A stretch of DNA of 64,000 nt from Platerodrilus igneus (GCA_036346225.1 JARFIW010001469.1:14478001-14542000), one strand, 5' to 3'; shown: positions 1-11,756, counted from the stretch's first letter. Notes: generated by a model not told the origin, from the sequence alone. Numbers and translations are program-made.

Positions 1-555
1 CTGTTTACCTTCATCATCCTCTACCTCTACTACATTAATACTAAACCCCGTGTCATCCTCTGTGACTTCATAACTGCCCTTCCATGGCACTACCCTATCA
101 TTAATCCTTATTACCTACCTTTCCATATCTATCAAAACCCCTAACTTCATCATACAGTCAACACCTAAAATGCTCTGAAACTTCAGTCCAGGTACAATTA
201 CAAACTCCTGTTCACAGCTTAAATCTCCTATATCTATCCTAAGCACCACAACACTATTCACTACAGCAAACTTCTTTTTATTTGGAGCTACTAAATGGCT
301 ACGCTTTATGGGCATAATTCTATCACAAACCTTATCCCTAATTTTGCTGACGAATTCCTCCGATATTAAACTCGCCTCTGCCCCTGTATCAAGTAATACT
401 TCTACATTATTCTCAAAAATTTCTAAATTAATAATTGGCAAACATAAATTTTCCTTAGTTTCTGGCTCTACTTCCTCCTCAATTTTGAAAAATTCACGTG
501 GATGTTCATATACATTTACACTGAAATCTAGTGGTCTGTCGCGTTCTAAAAATCC
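1..555 (-). pseudogene. pol 5' end of element A': aspartic protease, nonsense mutation
   Basis: The pol frame opens at the gag stop (about 553) and runs left. The retroviral-type aspartic protease has its active-site motif LLDTGAEASLIS and a downstream ILGVD segment typical of the C-terminal half of the fold. It would cleave the Gag-Pol polyprotein in the particle. At about 115-117 the codon that is AAG (Lys) in element A is TAG here, ending the frame after IDMER. The same frame continues to position 1 with sequence matching the linker before reverse transcriptase in element A. The protease looks intact, but the copy cannot make full Pol unless the stop is a sequencing error. Confidence 0.85.
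546..555 (-). promoter_or_regulatory. candidate -1 ribosomal frameshift site at gag/pol junction
   Basis: On the minus strand the gag frame ends in GGA TTT TTA G, read by gag as GAT TTT TAG. Slipping back one base gives GGA TTT TTA GAA, which enters the open pol frame leading to the protease. The ten bases are identical in element A (20565-20574). The heptamer is not a perfect X XXY YYZ, so this is an inference from the overlap and the conservation. Confidence 0.5.
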
Positions 556-1970
556 TGTCCAGGTCTGTTTTCCCTACTCGGTCCTGGTCTAGCCGTCACC
601 TCAGCGTATGTCCTAGGCGTTTCCACTCGTTCCGTGTCTGTGTTAGCAGTCCCGCTCATGTCTGGTGAACTATTCATTCTGGTAGGTCCCGGTCTCGGTG
701 CAGGTCCCCTTCCTAAACTATTACCTCTAACGTATGGTCGTCTCTGTTCCCAATTCTGTCGCTGGTATCCGTAACTATTCCCCCTTCTAGCATAGTTGCC
801 CCGTCTATTGTCAAACCTAACTGTGTTGATCTGTCTTTCCCTATTATCCCGAGGTCGTCCACTACTTACGTCGTCGTACCTCTGCAGGTATTCTAAAAAC
901 ATTTCTCTGTCCACTATGTTCTGTAGTGCTACGTGTTGTCTTATTTCTACCTCGAAGTGTCGTGATAAATACTTAATAATTTGTCGGTCCGTCAGTGGTG
1001 GGTTCAGTTGCTTTGCTATGCTATACTTGCGTATAGCATATTGCTCCCTACTTCCTGAAAATTCTCCCTTAAATTTCCCTGTGATTAAGTCGTCTCGTAC
1101 CTGGTCTTGTCTGTGGTCACTCCAGTAGTGCTTTAAAAATTTGTTTTCAAAGTCCTCATACGTGTCTATGTCCTGTCCTACTAAATTGTACCACGCTTCC
1201 GCATTGTCCTTTAATAAAGCCTTTATCGTATTTAGTTTAGTCTGTTCGTCAAATAAATTTCCCACTAGATTTCTTACACTATTAATAAAAATTTGTGGAT
1301 TTACCCTGTTATCGCCATAAAACTTCATGTGTTGGTCCAATGATACTTCACCTGTATAAAATCTGGGACCATCCCCCGTTAAATTTGACATTTTGTATTT
1401 AATACTACTAACTTCGCGTTCTACCCTGCCTAACTGATCCCTACATGAGTCCGTTACTTCAGTCATTTTTACATTAATTTCTTCTTCACAGAACATACGC
1501 ACTTCGGACTTTAACTGTCCCATTTCCTGTCGAAGACCTGTAATATCACGCTCATTTTTTTCAACCCTATTTTCAACTTCCCCCATCTTTACGGTAAGAC
1601 TATTTTTAAATTCTGAAACTTCTTTATTCGTCTTATCTATTTTCTCACTTAGGGTTTCCCTAACTCCTGTTAATGTCTCATTCATTCGGTCAAATTTCCG
1701 ATTTGAGTCCTCTCTCGCTCTATTCGATTCATCGCTTAGCAGTTCTAATTTTCTGTTAGACTCCTCCATCGCTCTACTCGATTCTTCCCTAGCTAATCGC
1801 ATTTCCTCTAACATTCTCATCATTAACTCATTTCCTGTTTCTCCTGATTCCGTCCTCGACTGATCTCTACTGCCTCCAGCTTCTTCCATTTTCGAAATTT
1901 TCTCACACAATGCACTATCGTCACTTCCAATTTCCACTCCTTGACTCCTTAACCACTCCTTTCTCTGCAT
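546..1970 (-). CDS. Gag of element A', intact ORF
   Basis: 474 codons. Residues about 50-180 form a long charged coiled coil that begins with repeats of the type EESNRKL / DESNRAR / EDSNRKF. Residues about 210-310 match the retrotransposon Gag (capsid) fold, with FYGDNRVNPQIFINSV, NAEAWYNLV and FENKFLKHYW. The tail (about 370-474) is rich in Arg, Gly, Asn and Pro (for example RRGNYARRGNSYGYQRQNW) and has no CCHC zinc knuckle, so RNA binding is probably through the basic RG-rich tail. It assembles the cytoplasmic particle. The start ATG at 1970 lies about 120 bp inside the primer binding site. The stop codon overlaps a candidate -1 frameshift site into pol. It is the only unbroken large retrotransposon ORF in the window. 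Confidence 0.88.
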   Translation of the reverse strand: MQRKEWLRSQGVEIGSDDSALCEKISKMEEAGGSRDQSRTESGETGNELMMRMLEEMRLAREESSRAMEESNRKLELLSDESNRAREDSNRKFDRMNETLTGVRETLSEKIDKTNKEVSEFKNSLTVKMGEVENRVEKNERDITGLRQEMGQLKSEVRMFCEEEINVKMTEVTDSCRDQLGRVEREVSSIKYKMSNLTGDGPRFYTGEVSLDQHMKFYGDNRVNPQIFINSVRNLVGNLFDEQTKLNTIKALLKDNAEAWYNLVGQDIDTYEDFENKFLKHYWSDHRQDQVRDDLITGKFKGEFSGSREQYAIRKYSIAKQLNPPLTDRQIIKYLSRHFEVEIRQHVALQNIVDREMFLEYLQRYDDVSSGRPRDNRERQINTVRFDNRRGNYARRGNSYGYQRQNWEQRRPYVRGNSLGRGPAPRPGPTRMNSSPDMSGTANTDTERVETPRTYAEVTARPGPSRENRPGQDF

Positions 1971-2090
1971 ACGTTCAAATCACTCACACACACACTCTAA
2001 AATACTCCTAAATTTATACACACACAAAAACTCTCTCTCTCAGATCGCCAGTTTCCTGGAATAAAATCACAAAAATTTTATTTGGAACTC

Positions 2091-2112
2091 GAGCCTCACT
2101 TTTGGGTCGCCA
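2091..2112 (-). other. tRNA primer binding site of element A'
   Basis: The minus strand reads TGGCGACCCAAAAGTGAGGC followed by TCGAG, next to the LTR edge. It resembles the complement of the tRNA-Lys 3' end (TGGCGCCCAACGTGGGGCTC) with one inserted base and a few changes. It fixes the element orientation. Confidence 0.7.
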
Positions 2113-2116
2113 AATT

Positions 2117-4262
2117 TGCTGTGATTCCATTTTAAATCCGGGTACTCCCCCTTTTCGAATCGAGCCCCTACGAATTGGATGTCAAAAATGCTGTGAATCC
2201 TACAAAAAGCTATTCATTACCTTAACTGTGTTGGTCCATTGACTTTCTTCTGTTAATCGCCTCGGCTGCTCCTCTAGATAGCTTTCATCCTCATACATAA
2301 AAAAAAAACAAACACATTCCTACCACAAACATCAACGTCAACTCTATTTACATCAATATTCACAATACATTAAAATTTCAAAATTAATATTCAGCATAAA
2401 TTTTAATATCGGAAAATTTCAAAATTAAATTTATTATCATTTTAATGTGCATCCAGAATTAAAGTCCTTGTAGGATGCCTACTAATTACTATAACAATAT
2501 ATGCAGAGTACAAAGGGAGCATCTACCACCCCTTTACGTTAATTAACCAGGTTCGTCTAATTGAGCTCAAAGACATACCCATATTTTTATCATAATCCAG
2601 AACATCAACACTAAATACCTTTCTACTTAAACAAGCAAATTTCACCTTAAAATTAAAATATTATTGTTAGTACAATTTCACTACTGTCCATTTTAAATAA
2701 ACAAATTAGAAAGTTATTCAACACACACCAAAATCTCAAAGTTCAAACAAAATAGTATAATTTACCTAAAGGTTACTTGCACTCGTAGCTTCAATGTACA
2801 TCATCCCTTTTGCTAATCACACCATTCCAACTGGGTTATATTTACGGCTTCTGATTCTCAACGCTTTAAAAATTTTCTCCATCACCATTTATTTAAAGTT
2901 GTTTCAGGGCTTTTCCGGTACTAATCTGTGTATATCTAACCCTTGTTTCGTGGATCCAGACACGTTTATGCACCATTTAAGTATTAATACCCCCGAAAAA
3001 TAACAAAGAAATTCATACTTCTTTCACCAAGATACGCCCAAAACTGCCTACTTTTGTGTATTTATTTGTCATAGTAAATTTTACCAATTGGTACAGTGAT
3101 ACTAAACTTTATTACCTTGTATCTTCTTTTCTAAGTGCACTAACGTACATTCATTGTAGCACGTAAAGATCAAGCTGTTTTAAATCACATAATATTCAGG
3201 CAAACTGTTTAAATTATTTAATATTAAAACCGGAAACTAAAAAGCACTGTTTAACGCGTTCAATCAAGTCGAAGATCTAAGAGAGCTTGTTTATATTCAC
3301 CTGGGTATATATAGAAGTTAGCCTGTCTGTCGGTCGAGTCCTCAAAACGGCCAGTTTCTAGAATTTCGTCATTCTATGTTCCCATTCCGTAGCTCGCGCA
3401 TCGGTTTTTACGAATTTTGTACTCGCCCTAGTTAAATCTCAGAAAATTTCCACGGCACGCAACGTCTGAGAATACCTAATTAAATTTTATACAGAAATGT
3501 TATTTCTACCTCTCAATTTTGCCTTTTACTTTCAACCAATCGCAACCCCATGACGTTGCTCTACTCACGCCTTTTTACTATATGTGCCTCGGTCTTGTGC
3601 ATATTATCTGTCTCTATCTAACCCGTTCTTATTGATGCAAATTGATATTCTTTATTATCGATTATTTTAGTCCATGTGGAGTGTGAAATATCCCACCTTT
3701 AGCATTTCTCGTAACTATTAAGCACCGGTTTCTCCAAGATTCTTTGAAACCATTTGTTATCTACAAAATTTTCGCCGTACGTGACATTTAAACTACGCAG
3801 GTGTTCAAACATAATATTAATTCTCAGAGCTTTATTTTCTGGTATTTTAGTCTTGGATTTTCACAGGCTTTTATGCTTATTATTAATAATGGTTTAATTA
3901 ACTCAATTAAAATTGACTTCTATCCTTTCATTTTAGCGAATACAAATTAAACATTAATTATTATGTGTACACTTTGTTTAATACCGGTTACTTAAAATAG
4001 GGTTAATTAATATAAATTTTGCACGTAATTTCCATTTGTTTCTTTATTAGGAATAATTAAATTACACGTAGAGCTTTTTAATACTGTTTCTTTTGATATA
4101 AAGCGTCTTGTACATGATTTAAATCTCTTATTTTTACTGAAACTAATAAATTTTATGCTTCACGGTTTTAATAACGCGTATTATCTAATAATATTCATTA
4201 TACACGGTGATGAAAATTATTTGATGTGATTATTTAATTTTCTACCCTGGTCTAAATATGAG

Positions 4263-4264
<2 letters not shown>
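2117..4264 (-). repeat. 5' LTR of element A' (2.15 kb)
   Basis: It aligns along its length with the two LTRs of element A (4303-6405 and 22078-24189) but is the most diverged, for example at 2120-2200. The plus-strand start is TGCTGTGA and the end is CTAAATATGAGTA, running into (TA)n. At 2160-2200 there is a second, decayed primer-site plus LTR-end unit. No coding sequence is credible inside; the short plus-strand ORF near 2.8-3.0 kb is not supported. A TATA-like run (GGTATATATAG, about 3304-3314) lies in the middle and is conserved in the other LTRs. Confidence 0.85.

Positions 4265-4302
<38 letters not shown>
4265..4302. repeat. (TA)n microsatellite between elements A' and A
   Basis: About 38 bp of alternating TA lies between the outer LTR edge of A' and the 3' LTR of A. 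A second (TA)n lies at the opposite end of A (24190-24226), so the family appears to have inserted into a TA repeat, which hides the exact target duplication. Confidence 0.9.
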
Positions 4303-4304
<2 letters not shown>

Positions 4305-6405
4305 CTGTGAAACCTACAAAATCCGTGAACTACGCTTTATAATCGAGCCTCACTTTTGGGCGTCAAATTTGCTGTGAAACCTACAAAGTTATTAAATTAC
4401 CTGGTCCGTTGACTTTCTTCTGTTAATCGCCTCGGCTGCTCCTCTAGATAACTTTCATCCTCATACATAAAAAAAACAAACACATTCCTACCACAAACAT
4501 CAACCTTAACTCTATTTACATCAATATTCACAATACATTAAAATTTCAAAATTAAAATTCAGCATAAATTTTAGTATCAGAGAATTTCAAAATTAAATTT
4601 ATTATCATTTTAAATTGCATCCAGAATTAAAGTCCTTGTAGGATGCCTACTAATTACTATAACAATATATGCAGAGTACAAAGGGAGCATCTACCACCCC
4701 TTTACGTTAATTAACCAGGTTCGTCTAATTGAGCTCAAAGACATACCCAAATTTCATCATAATCCAGAACATCAATACTAAATACCCCTTTCTACTTAAA
4801 CAAGCAAATTTCACCTTAAAATTAAAATTTTATTGTTAGTACAATTTCACTAATGTCCATTTAAAGTAAATCAATTATAAAGTTATTCAACACACACCAA
4901 AATGTCAAACAAAATAGTATAATTTACCTGAAGGTTATTGTCCTCGTAGCTTCAATGTACATCGTCCCTTTAGTTAATCACACCATTCCAACAGGATTAT
5001 ATTTACGGCTTCTAATACTCAACGCTTTTAAAATTTTCTCCATCACCATTTATTTAAAATTGTTTCTGGGCTTTTCCGGAACTCATCTGTGTATATCTGA
5101 CCCTGTTTTGTGGATCCAGACACGTTTTTGAACCATTTAATTATTAACACCCCGAAAATAACAAAGAAATTCATACTTCTTTCACCAATATACGCCAAAA
5201 CTGCCTACTTTTGTGTATACATTTGTCGTTGTAAATTTTGCTAATTGGTACAGTGATACTAAATTTTATTACCTTGTATCTAAGTGCACTGAAGTACATT
5301 CATGTTAGCACGTAAATAACAAACTATTTTGAATCACTAAAATATACGAGCAAACTTTAAATTATTTTATCAAACTAAAATGCACTGTTTAACATCTTGA
5401 ATCAAGTCGCGGATGTAAGAGAGCTTGTTTATATTCCCTGGTATATATAGCCGTTAGCCTGTCTGTCGGTCGAGTCCTCAAAACGGGTAATTCTAAAGAA
5501 TTTCGTCATTCTATGTTCCCAGTCCGTAGCTCGCGCGTCGGTTTTTACGAATTTTGCACTCGCCAGTTGAAAATCTCAGAAATTCTCACACGGTACGCAA
5601 ACATGTCCGAGAAAACTAATTAATTTTGTACAGAAATCGTTGTTTCTACCTCTGATATTTGCATCCTATTTTCAACCAATTGTGACCCTCGTAACGTTGC
5701 TTAAATCACGCCTTTTACTATATGTGTCTTTGCTTGACGCATTTTCTCTTTCCTTTTCTAACCTGTTCGTATTGGTGCAAATTGATATTCTTTATTATCG
5801 ATTATTTTAGTCCATGTGGAGTGTGAAATAACCCACCTTTAGCATTTCTCGTAACTATTATGCGACGGTTTCTACAAGATTCTTTGAAACCATTTGTTAT
5901 CTAACAATTTTCGCCGTACGTGATATTTAAACTACGCAGGTGTTCAAAATAATATTAATTCTCAGAGCTTTATTTTCTGGTATTATAATCTTGGATTTTC
6001 ACAGACTTTTATGCTTATTATTAATAATGGTTTAATTAACTCCAATTAAAATTGACTTCTATCCTTTCATTTTAGCGAATACAAGTTAAATATTAATTAT
6101 TATGTGTACACTTTGTTTTACTACCGGTTACTTAAAATAGGGTTAATTAATATAAATTTTGCACGTAATTTCCATTTGTTTCTTTCCTCGGAATAATTAA
6201 ATTACACGCAGAGCTTTTTAATACTGTTTCTTTTGATATAAAGCGTCTTATAAATAATTTAAATTTCTTAATTTTAATAAAACGAATGAATTTTATGCTT
6301 CACGCTGTTATTTAATAACGCGTACCTTTTCCAAAAGCTTCTACACAATGATGAAAATTATTTGATGTGATTATATAATTTTCTACCCTGGTCTAAATAT
6401 GAGTA
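4303..6405 (-). repeat. 3' LTR of element A
   Basis: Near-identical to 22078-24189. The plus-strand start is TGCTGTGAAACC and the end is ATGAGTA, just before the polypurine tract. A primer-site-like copy sits at 4345-4364, followed by a second LTR-end copy, so the LTR carries an internal duplication of its own edge. On the minus strand the LTR ends in CA but begins with TAC rather than TG. Confidence 0.9.
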
Positions 6406-6415
6406 TTTTCCCCCT
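6406..6415 (-). other. polypurine tract of element A
   Basis: The minus strand reads AGGGGGAAAA directly against the 3' LTR, the standard place for the plus-strand primer of reverse transcription. Confidence 0.75.
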
Positions 6416-6995
6416 ATTTGAATACAAATAATCCCACTTATTTGAATGCAAATATAAAGCATTTAGACAAAAAAATTACAAAAAGAATTGCCTATCTCTC
6501 TCTACCCTTATCTATCTAACTTACCTACTTTGTCTTCAATCCAAAAAAATATTTACACCTACCCTATATCCCTATCCTATTCCTAACTCTCACTTAATTC
6601 TATAAACTGAAATTATCCCTAACTTCATCCTACTTATCCATCTAATCCTATATACATCCTATATACCTATCCTATTCCTAACTCTCACCTAATTCTATAA
6701 ACTGAAATTATCCCTAACTTCATCCTACTTATCCATCTAATCCTATATACATCCTATATACCTATCCTATTCCTATTCTATTCCTAACTCCCCACTAATC
6801 TTATATGAAATATCTATACTTAACCTATCTTATTTTCCTCCTACATTTACTCTTTATTCTCATCTTAAACCTATTTCTAACTATCTCCCATATTTATCCT
6901 ATACCTAGCTTCATTTTCTATACACACTTACTTCTACTCTTCTACATACACCTATTCCTACTCCTATCCCATTTAAATTTTACTCTATTATACAC
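6416..6995. repeat. 3' non-coding region of element A with a 95-bp tandem repeat
   Basis: A pyrimidine-rich stretch (purine-rich on the element strand). At 6571-6785 a 95-bp unit beginning CCTATCCTATTCC is present about 2.2 times (starts 6571, 6666, 6761). No convincing gene; the plus-strand ORF here is low-complexity. It fills the position where env would lie in env-bearing gypsy elements. Confidence 0.8.
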
Positions 6996-7300
6996 CTATT
7001 TCTCCTGTGGTGCTGGTTCTCCGGTATAAGGGAATAGTAGGTTGACGTGAAACCGTCCCCTCTCATTTCCCGTACCTACTTCCCTTAATAAATACGTGCA
7101 CTCCCCTACTACTTCACCTATCTCAAAAGGTCCCTCATAGGGCAAGTGTAGTTTAGCACATGTCATCCTATCTCTCTTTCCTACTCTCAAGCTTTTTACA
7201 ACTACCTGGTCTCCCACTTTAAATTTTACCCTCTTTCTAATTCTTGCGTTCATCTTCCTTGTATATTTTTCAGCTCTCTTCCTTAACCTCTCTCTCACAT
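6996..7300 (-). pseudogene. integrase C-terminus of element A (separated by element B)
   Basis: About 100 residues rich in Arg and Lys with FKVGDQVVVKSLRVGKR, then KLHLPYEGPFEI and GRFHVNLLFPY. This is the basic, SH3-like C-terminal region of Ty3/gypsy integrases that binds DNA. It is the far end of the integrase at 17686-18439. Element B was inserted at 7300/7301, and the two halves are in frame with each other when B and one 4-bp ACAT copy are set aside. Confidence 0.88.
7297..7300. repeat. left target site duplication of element B (ACAT)
   Basis: ACAT lies directly before the TG of the left LTR; the same four bases follow the right LTR at 17682-17685. Confidence 0.9.
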
Positions 7301-9451
7301 TGAAATGTTAATTTTTATTGTCTAATTGATTAGTTACAAGGCTAGCCTCACGCATGGGCGCCAGTGAAACGTAATTTATTGATACGCCTCACGTTGCCGG
7401 CACCTATGAGATGTTAATTAGGGTTAAGCCCTTCTTTACAATATTCGCGGTCTAGTCTGGGAATTACCCCAAGGGTGAGCAATGAGTTTGGGCGTGGGTA
7501 TATGGTGGGCTCGACTACAAACGGGAACAAAAAAATAAATGGACGCCACTGCATCTATATAGGCAACAAGCAAAACTAAAGTATCCTACAGGAAGACGCA
7601 GAAACCTATAGGATATTATGATTATCAAAAAAAACTTACAAACCTCAATATACAATACCTCTGAAACCTCTGCTCTAGCTTCCGCGATGTCGAACCTGCA
7701 AGAAGATGTCACACAGAAAAATAAAATATAAGACACCGTTTGTGCCTTACAACAACAAAATATTTCGATCTTTATAGATCGATTAGCCTGAATTCAAAAC
7801 CTTAATAACACCTTACCTATGAGAAAATACTCTACTGGAAATTACTTATTCCATTACTATTAACTGATGCTGTATCAACTTTTCCACAATCAAAATTTTG
7901 CTGATCTAATTTGATCAATGTTAAGTTCAATAAGTGAAATAAAAGACAAAGGTATCGATTCAAAATTTAATCTAAATATGATTCTCTTTTGTTGCAAAAT
8001 TACTTGTAAATAAATTTTATTAATCAATATATAAACTTTAAAACTTTCTTAGAGTGTTCCTCTATAATCAAAATAATCAACATTAAATAAGTTACAGAAG
8101 TTTCTGAATATACTTCTCTACATAGAGAGGTATTAGCATTTATAAGTTAGTTAATACAGTTTAGTTTTGTAAACATCCATAAACAGATCTGTTCTGGCTT
8201 ACAAGATTTTTATCTAAGGAACTTGTTACATAAACAGTTCATATGGTTTAAGCATGAAAATAATAAACTCAGATTAACATATGTCAAAAACAGCTTAGTT
8301 CTTCTACTAATTACAACAAATTGCTAGAAAACACCTTTCATCCAAAGGTGGACTTTATACATATTTTTATCACTTGACATGTGCATCATAAAAGCACTTT
8401 GAATAACAACTTTTAAAGCATCTAAAGATTAAAAAATTTCTCTTATAAAGCAATCTAGTTCCAAATGAAAATATTTGACTTATTAAATTTTAGGTTATAC
8501 TTCCAAACTAAATTTTTACGTGGTATTTAAGCATAAACACATTTAGCAAACAAACTTGAAATTTACGTTACTTAACGAAGATTTACCATGATTTTGTAAA
8601 TAGTAAATTAAAGCTTTAACCTTAACTAGCACACGAAATTGATTTTCAGCAAAAGGTTTATAAGTACCTGGTACATTTAATTGTTACAGCTGCGATGTTG
8701 ACGAATGTAATAGATGAGCTCGGACACTTTACTTTCCATCTGTTTGAAATTCCGAAAGATACCAAAACATGCCTGCATTAACCAAAATTCCTCGGACGTT
8801 TTAAAACAATTAATCTGATAATACTCGACCACAATCTAAGTCCATCGTTTAGCGTGTTCCTCAAATTTTTGCTAAAGGGATTGAATCAAGTATTAGTATT
8901 AAACACGGCTAATTAATTACACGGTCCTTACCACCAATGGATTTCTCACCACGTGTTGTAGCTGTTGCTTGAGTTGACTGGGCGGCTTACACGAGAGCTC
9001 TTTCGTCAAGCCTCCACGCGACAACCAAGCAGCCCTACCCTTCTTCTAGAGCTATCCTCAGCTCCCACTTACAAGCGGAATTTCACCATGTTTGGCAGTG
9101 AAGTCTACGTACCTGCGGTTGCTTGCAAGATGGCCGTATTCTTTATTTGTCAATGCTCATAGCCTTCGCGTCATTTTCGCGCAGGCGTTATGTTTAACAA
9201 ATACTCTAGTGGACGCCAGAACGCCTGTAATTTATGTAACACAAGTTACGCTCAAGGTATCCTTGATATTGAAAGTATAGAAGTCTCTGTTAAATACTCC
9301 TTATAGGTAAAAATAACATAAACGGAAAAGTTGTTCTTCTTTATAGTACATTAAATTAATTAATGATTACACGCTAAATGACGAATTCGCAAAATAATAA
9401 CAGTTAGAACTGTTTTTTTATAGATATGAAATGTAACAAAATTTTGTTACA
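7301..9451 (-). repeat. 3' LTR of element B (2,151 bp)
   Basis: Matches 15527-17681 almost base for base. The outer edge starts TGAAATG; the inner edge ends TTTTGTTACA, where a short palindrome (TGTAACAAAATTTTGTTACA) lies. Near the start, primer-site-like copies occur at 7344-7362 and 7385-7404. Short plus-strand ORFs inside (8965-9280) are copied in the other LTR but lack codon continuity and are treated as chance. Confidence 0.93.
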
Positions 9452-10604
9452 CTGCCTCCGATCAAAAAGGAAAAAAACTTTGAGGTTAATTATATCTTAA
9501 TATATACACAACCGAGAAGTTTTTTTTTATAGAGGAAAACTATCGCCTTAACCAAAAGATAAATACAAAAAAGAAGCATTACAACAAATCGAAGTAAGAA
9601 CAAAGTAAGTTTGCACTTTGATCTCTGAACCAAAAAAATCATGAATGACCTCTTGCATTAAAAAGAGGAAAATGGGGTGCAACCAAATGAGTGTGTAGGT
9701 AACTCTGCGTACCACACATCCGTCAGGAGTCAATATCAGTAAGTCACAATCGGTAAAAGGTCATAATCGGTAAAAATCAAAATATTGTAGTCTACCACTC
9801 GAGTTGCAACCAAACGGGGAACTAAAAAACTAACCTACTTTTCAAAATATAAACTGAAATTCAAACAAAAGCTTGACATGAACTATCGCAAAATAACAAC
9901 AAAAAGATTTACTTTCCTACTACTACCCTTGACACGATAACCTTACTAATATTAATAGTAAAACAAAACTCACACCTATATACATAAATATCAATACTGT
10001 TCCAACAATGATTATGTATTTGCTGGTCTCAAAATTCCAGCTCAATACATTCAGCAAACTTTGATTATTGCCTCTACCAAAATAAACTGCTCATCAAGCC
10101 ACTACTCATTGTAGCTTACTAATGAATACTTGGCTTCTTCAGCTTATAGCTATTCATAGCCCAATCGCTACTCTTTTCTTTGGGACACTCCAGTCTCAAA
10201 AAATCCTCAACTCTACTGTGGCCACACCAAACATCTCGAACCAAAACTACTCAATACTACAATGACCTCACCAACTAGGTTACTCCGACCTACAACAACA
10301 AACAGCACCTACCTTCCTCGCTTACTCTAGACATAACAACACATGACTCGATCAAAATACGTCCACAAACATGAAGCAACAAATATTTGTCTCACTTTCA
10401 CTTCGGGCTATAACAACAACACGGCAAAATAACCTTTTTTTTGAATAATCCATTAGTGCACATTTAAAACAACACTAGTCGAGAAACTTCCAATCTCTAC
10501 CAGCAACGATATACTGGCGAAAGCCTTCAATTTGTCATCACCACTCTATCCCATAACCAAATTTATAATATATCCTTTACGACACAAATATTAAAGATGA
10601 CCAA
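9452..10604. other. 3' non-coding region of element B
   Basis: About 1.15 kb between integrase and 3' LTR. The purine-rich GGAGGCAG against the LTR on the minus strand is a weak polypurine tract. A small repeat (AATCGGTAAAA, about 9750-9770) is present. No envelope or other ORF is credible. Confidence 0.7.
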
Positions 10605-11756
10605 TCAGTCCTCTGGTACATATTCTGGATCTACGACAGAATAGGGTTTTAGATCCTTGACATGCCACCTGCCTGCTTTTGATCCATCTAGATTAATTAG
10701 ATCGTACACCACATTCGAGCACTTTTTCTTGACTACACTCAAAATAAATTTTGGAGCCAGTTTAGCAGTAAATTTATTAGCCGCGTTCGACAGCACCTTA
10801 TTGGACCTCCACACTTTACTGCCAACCTCAAAAGAAATGTTCCTCCTCCTTAGATTATATCGATTGCTTGACCTTCGATAAGCTACATGCAACTTCGCAC
10901 GAACGTCTTCAAATACTTTAAATATACCTTGGTGGTCTGAAGCATATAATGGGCGACTACCAGGAACGATTTCAACATCAGCTTCAGGAATAAATCCACT
11001 ACCGTAAAATTTACCGGACATGGGGACGTGTCGGCCAAAAACTAAAAATTCAGAGTATAACCCGTCGACTCATGCTTAGCAGAATTAATAGCAAACTGAA
11101 TCTGCGCTAACTCAGCATCCCAGGTATCATGTTCTTCGAGATAGGATCGAATAGCTGTCCCTACCGTCCTATTAATCCTCTCAACAAAATTACATTGTGG
11201 CGCATAAACAGCATTATACCATATCTTTTGAATTTCAAACCTATTACATAATGACTTAAAAATTCGACCAGCTAAATTTGAACCATTATCGCAAATAATA
11301 AATTGGGGCACTCAAACATTAAAAACACTTTCTGTTCTATAAACTGTTCTATGACATGTGACTTTGCACTGCGTAGAGGATGTAGAATTGTATATTTTGA
11401 GAACCAATCTCCTACTACCAACAACCATTTAAATCCTAATTTTGAGCGAGGGAATGGACCCATAAGATCTAACGCGATAATTTGAAATGGAAACTTGGCC
11501 TCTTTCTCCTTTCCCATTAAGCCTAAAGGACCTGCATTAGAAGATTTTGCGCACCACACACTAAACATGCACGACAAAATTTCAACACATCTAAATTCAT
11601 CTTGGGCCAATAATAATGTTCTTGGACTCTAGCATTTGTCTTCGAGAACCCAAAATGTCCTGCAACTGAGGGGTCATGACACGATCTGATGATTTCTGCT
11701 CTTTGAACCTTCGGCACTAAATATTTCCACTCTACTACATTCGACAACATAGGCAA
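10605..11756 (-). pseudogene. integrase of element B, broken by frameshifts
   Basis: Four overlapping pieces read in order on the minus strand. 11523-11756 has the HHCC zinc module (CHDPSVAGHFG, then CRACLVCGA). 11272-11610 starts the catalytic core with the first Asp in IALDLMGPFP. 11042-11311 carries the second Asp in ICDNGSN and the catalytic Glu in CNFVERINRT. 10605-11021 is the C-terminal region with EVGSKVWRSNKV and GRWHVKDLKPY. All three DDE residues are visible, so the domain would be functional in sequence if the three or so frame breaks were not real. It inserts element cDNA into chromosomal DNA in the nucleus. Confidence 0.88.

Larger units (their letters stand above)
1..4264 (-). 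mobile_element. Ty3/gypsy LTR retrotransposon A' (5' part only)
   Basis: Minus-strand LTR retrotransposon cut by the left window edge. From right to left it shows a 5' LTR (2117-4264), a primer binding site (2091-2112), a complete gag ORF (546-1970) and the start of pol with an aspartic protease. It is the same family as element A (4303-24189): gag, protease and LTR align closely, with scattered substitutions and small indels. The rest of pol and the 3' LTR would lie left of position 1. A premature stop in pol suggests a non-autonomous or dead copy. The family call rests on the protease, reverse transcriptase, RNase H, integrase order seen in element A. Confidence 0.9.

Noticed and set aside
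308..592. Plus-strand ORFs over A' gag/pol (308-592, 796-1128) and the equivalent at 20363-20611
   Set aside because: Antisense shadows of real minus-strand gag and protease frames.
6805..7029. Leu/Tyr-rich plus-strand ORF
   Set aside because: Low-complexity pyrimidine-rich DNA opposite the 3' region of element A; looks like a membrane protein only by composition.
8965..9280. Plus-strand ORFs inside the B LTR (also 17191-17505)
   Set aside because: Present in both LTRs only because the LTRs are copies; a one-base difference splits the frame in one of them, with no domain or start context.
9452..10604. Possible envelope gene in element B
   Set aside because: Searched by eye for a signal peptide, furin site and transmembrane segment; no open frame of useful length.
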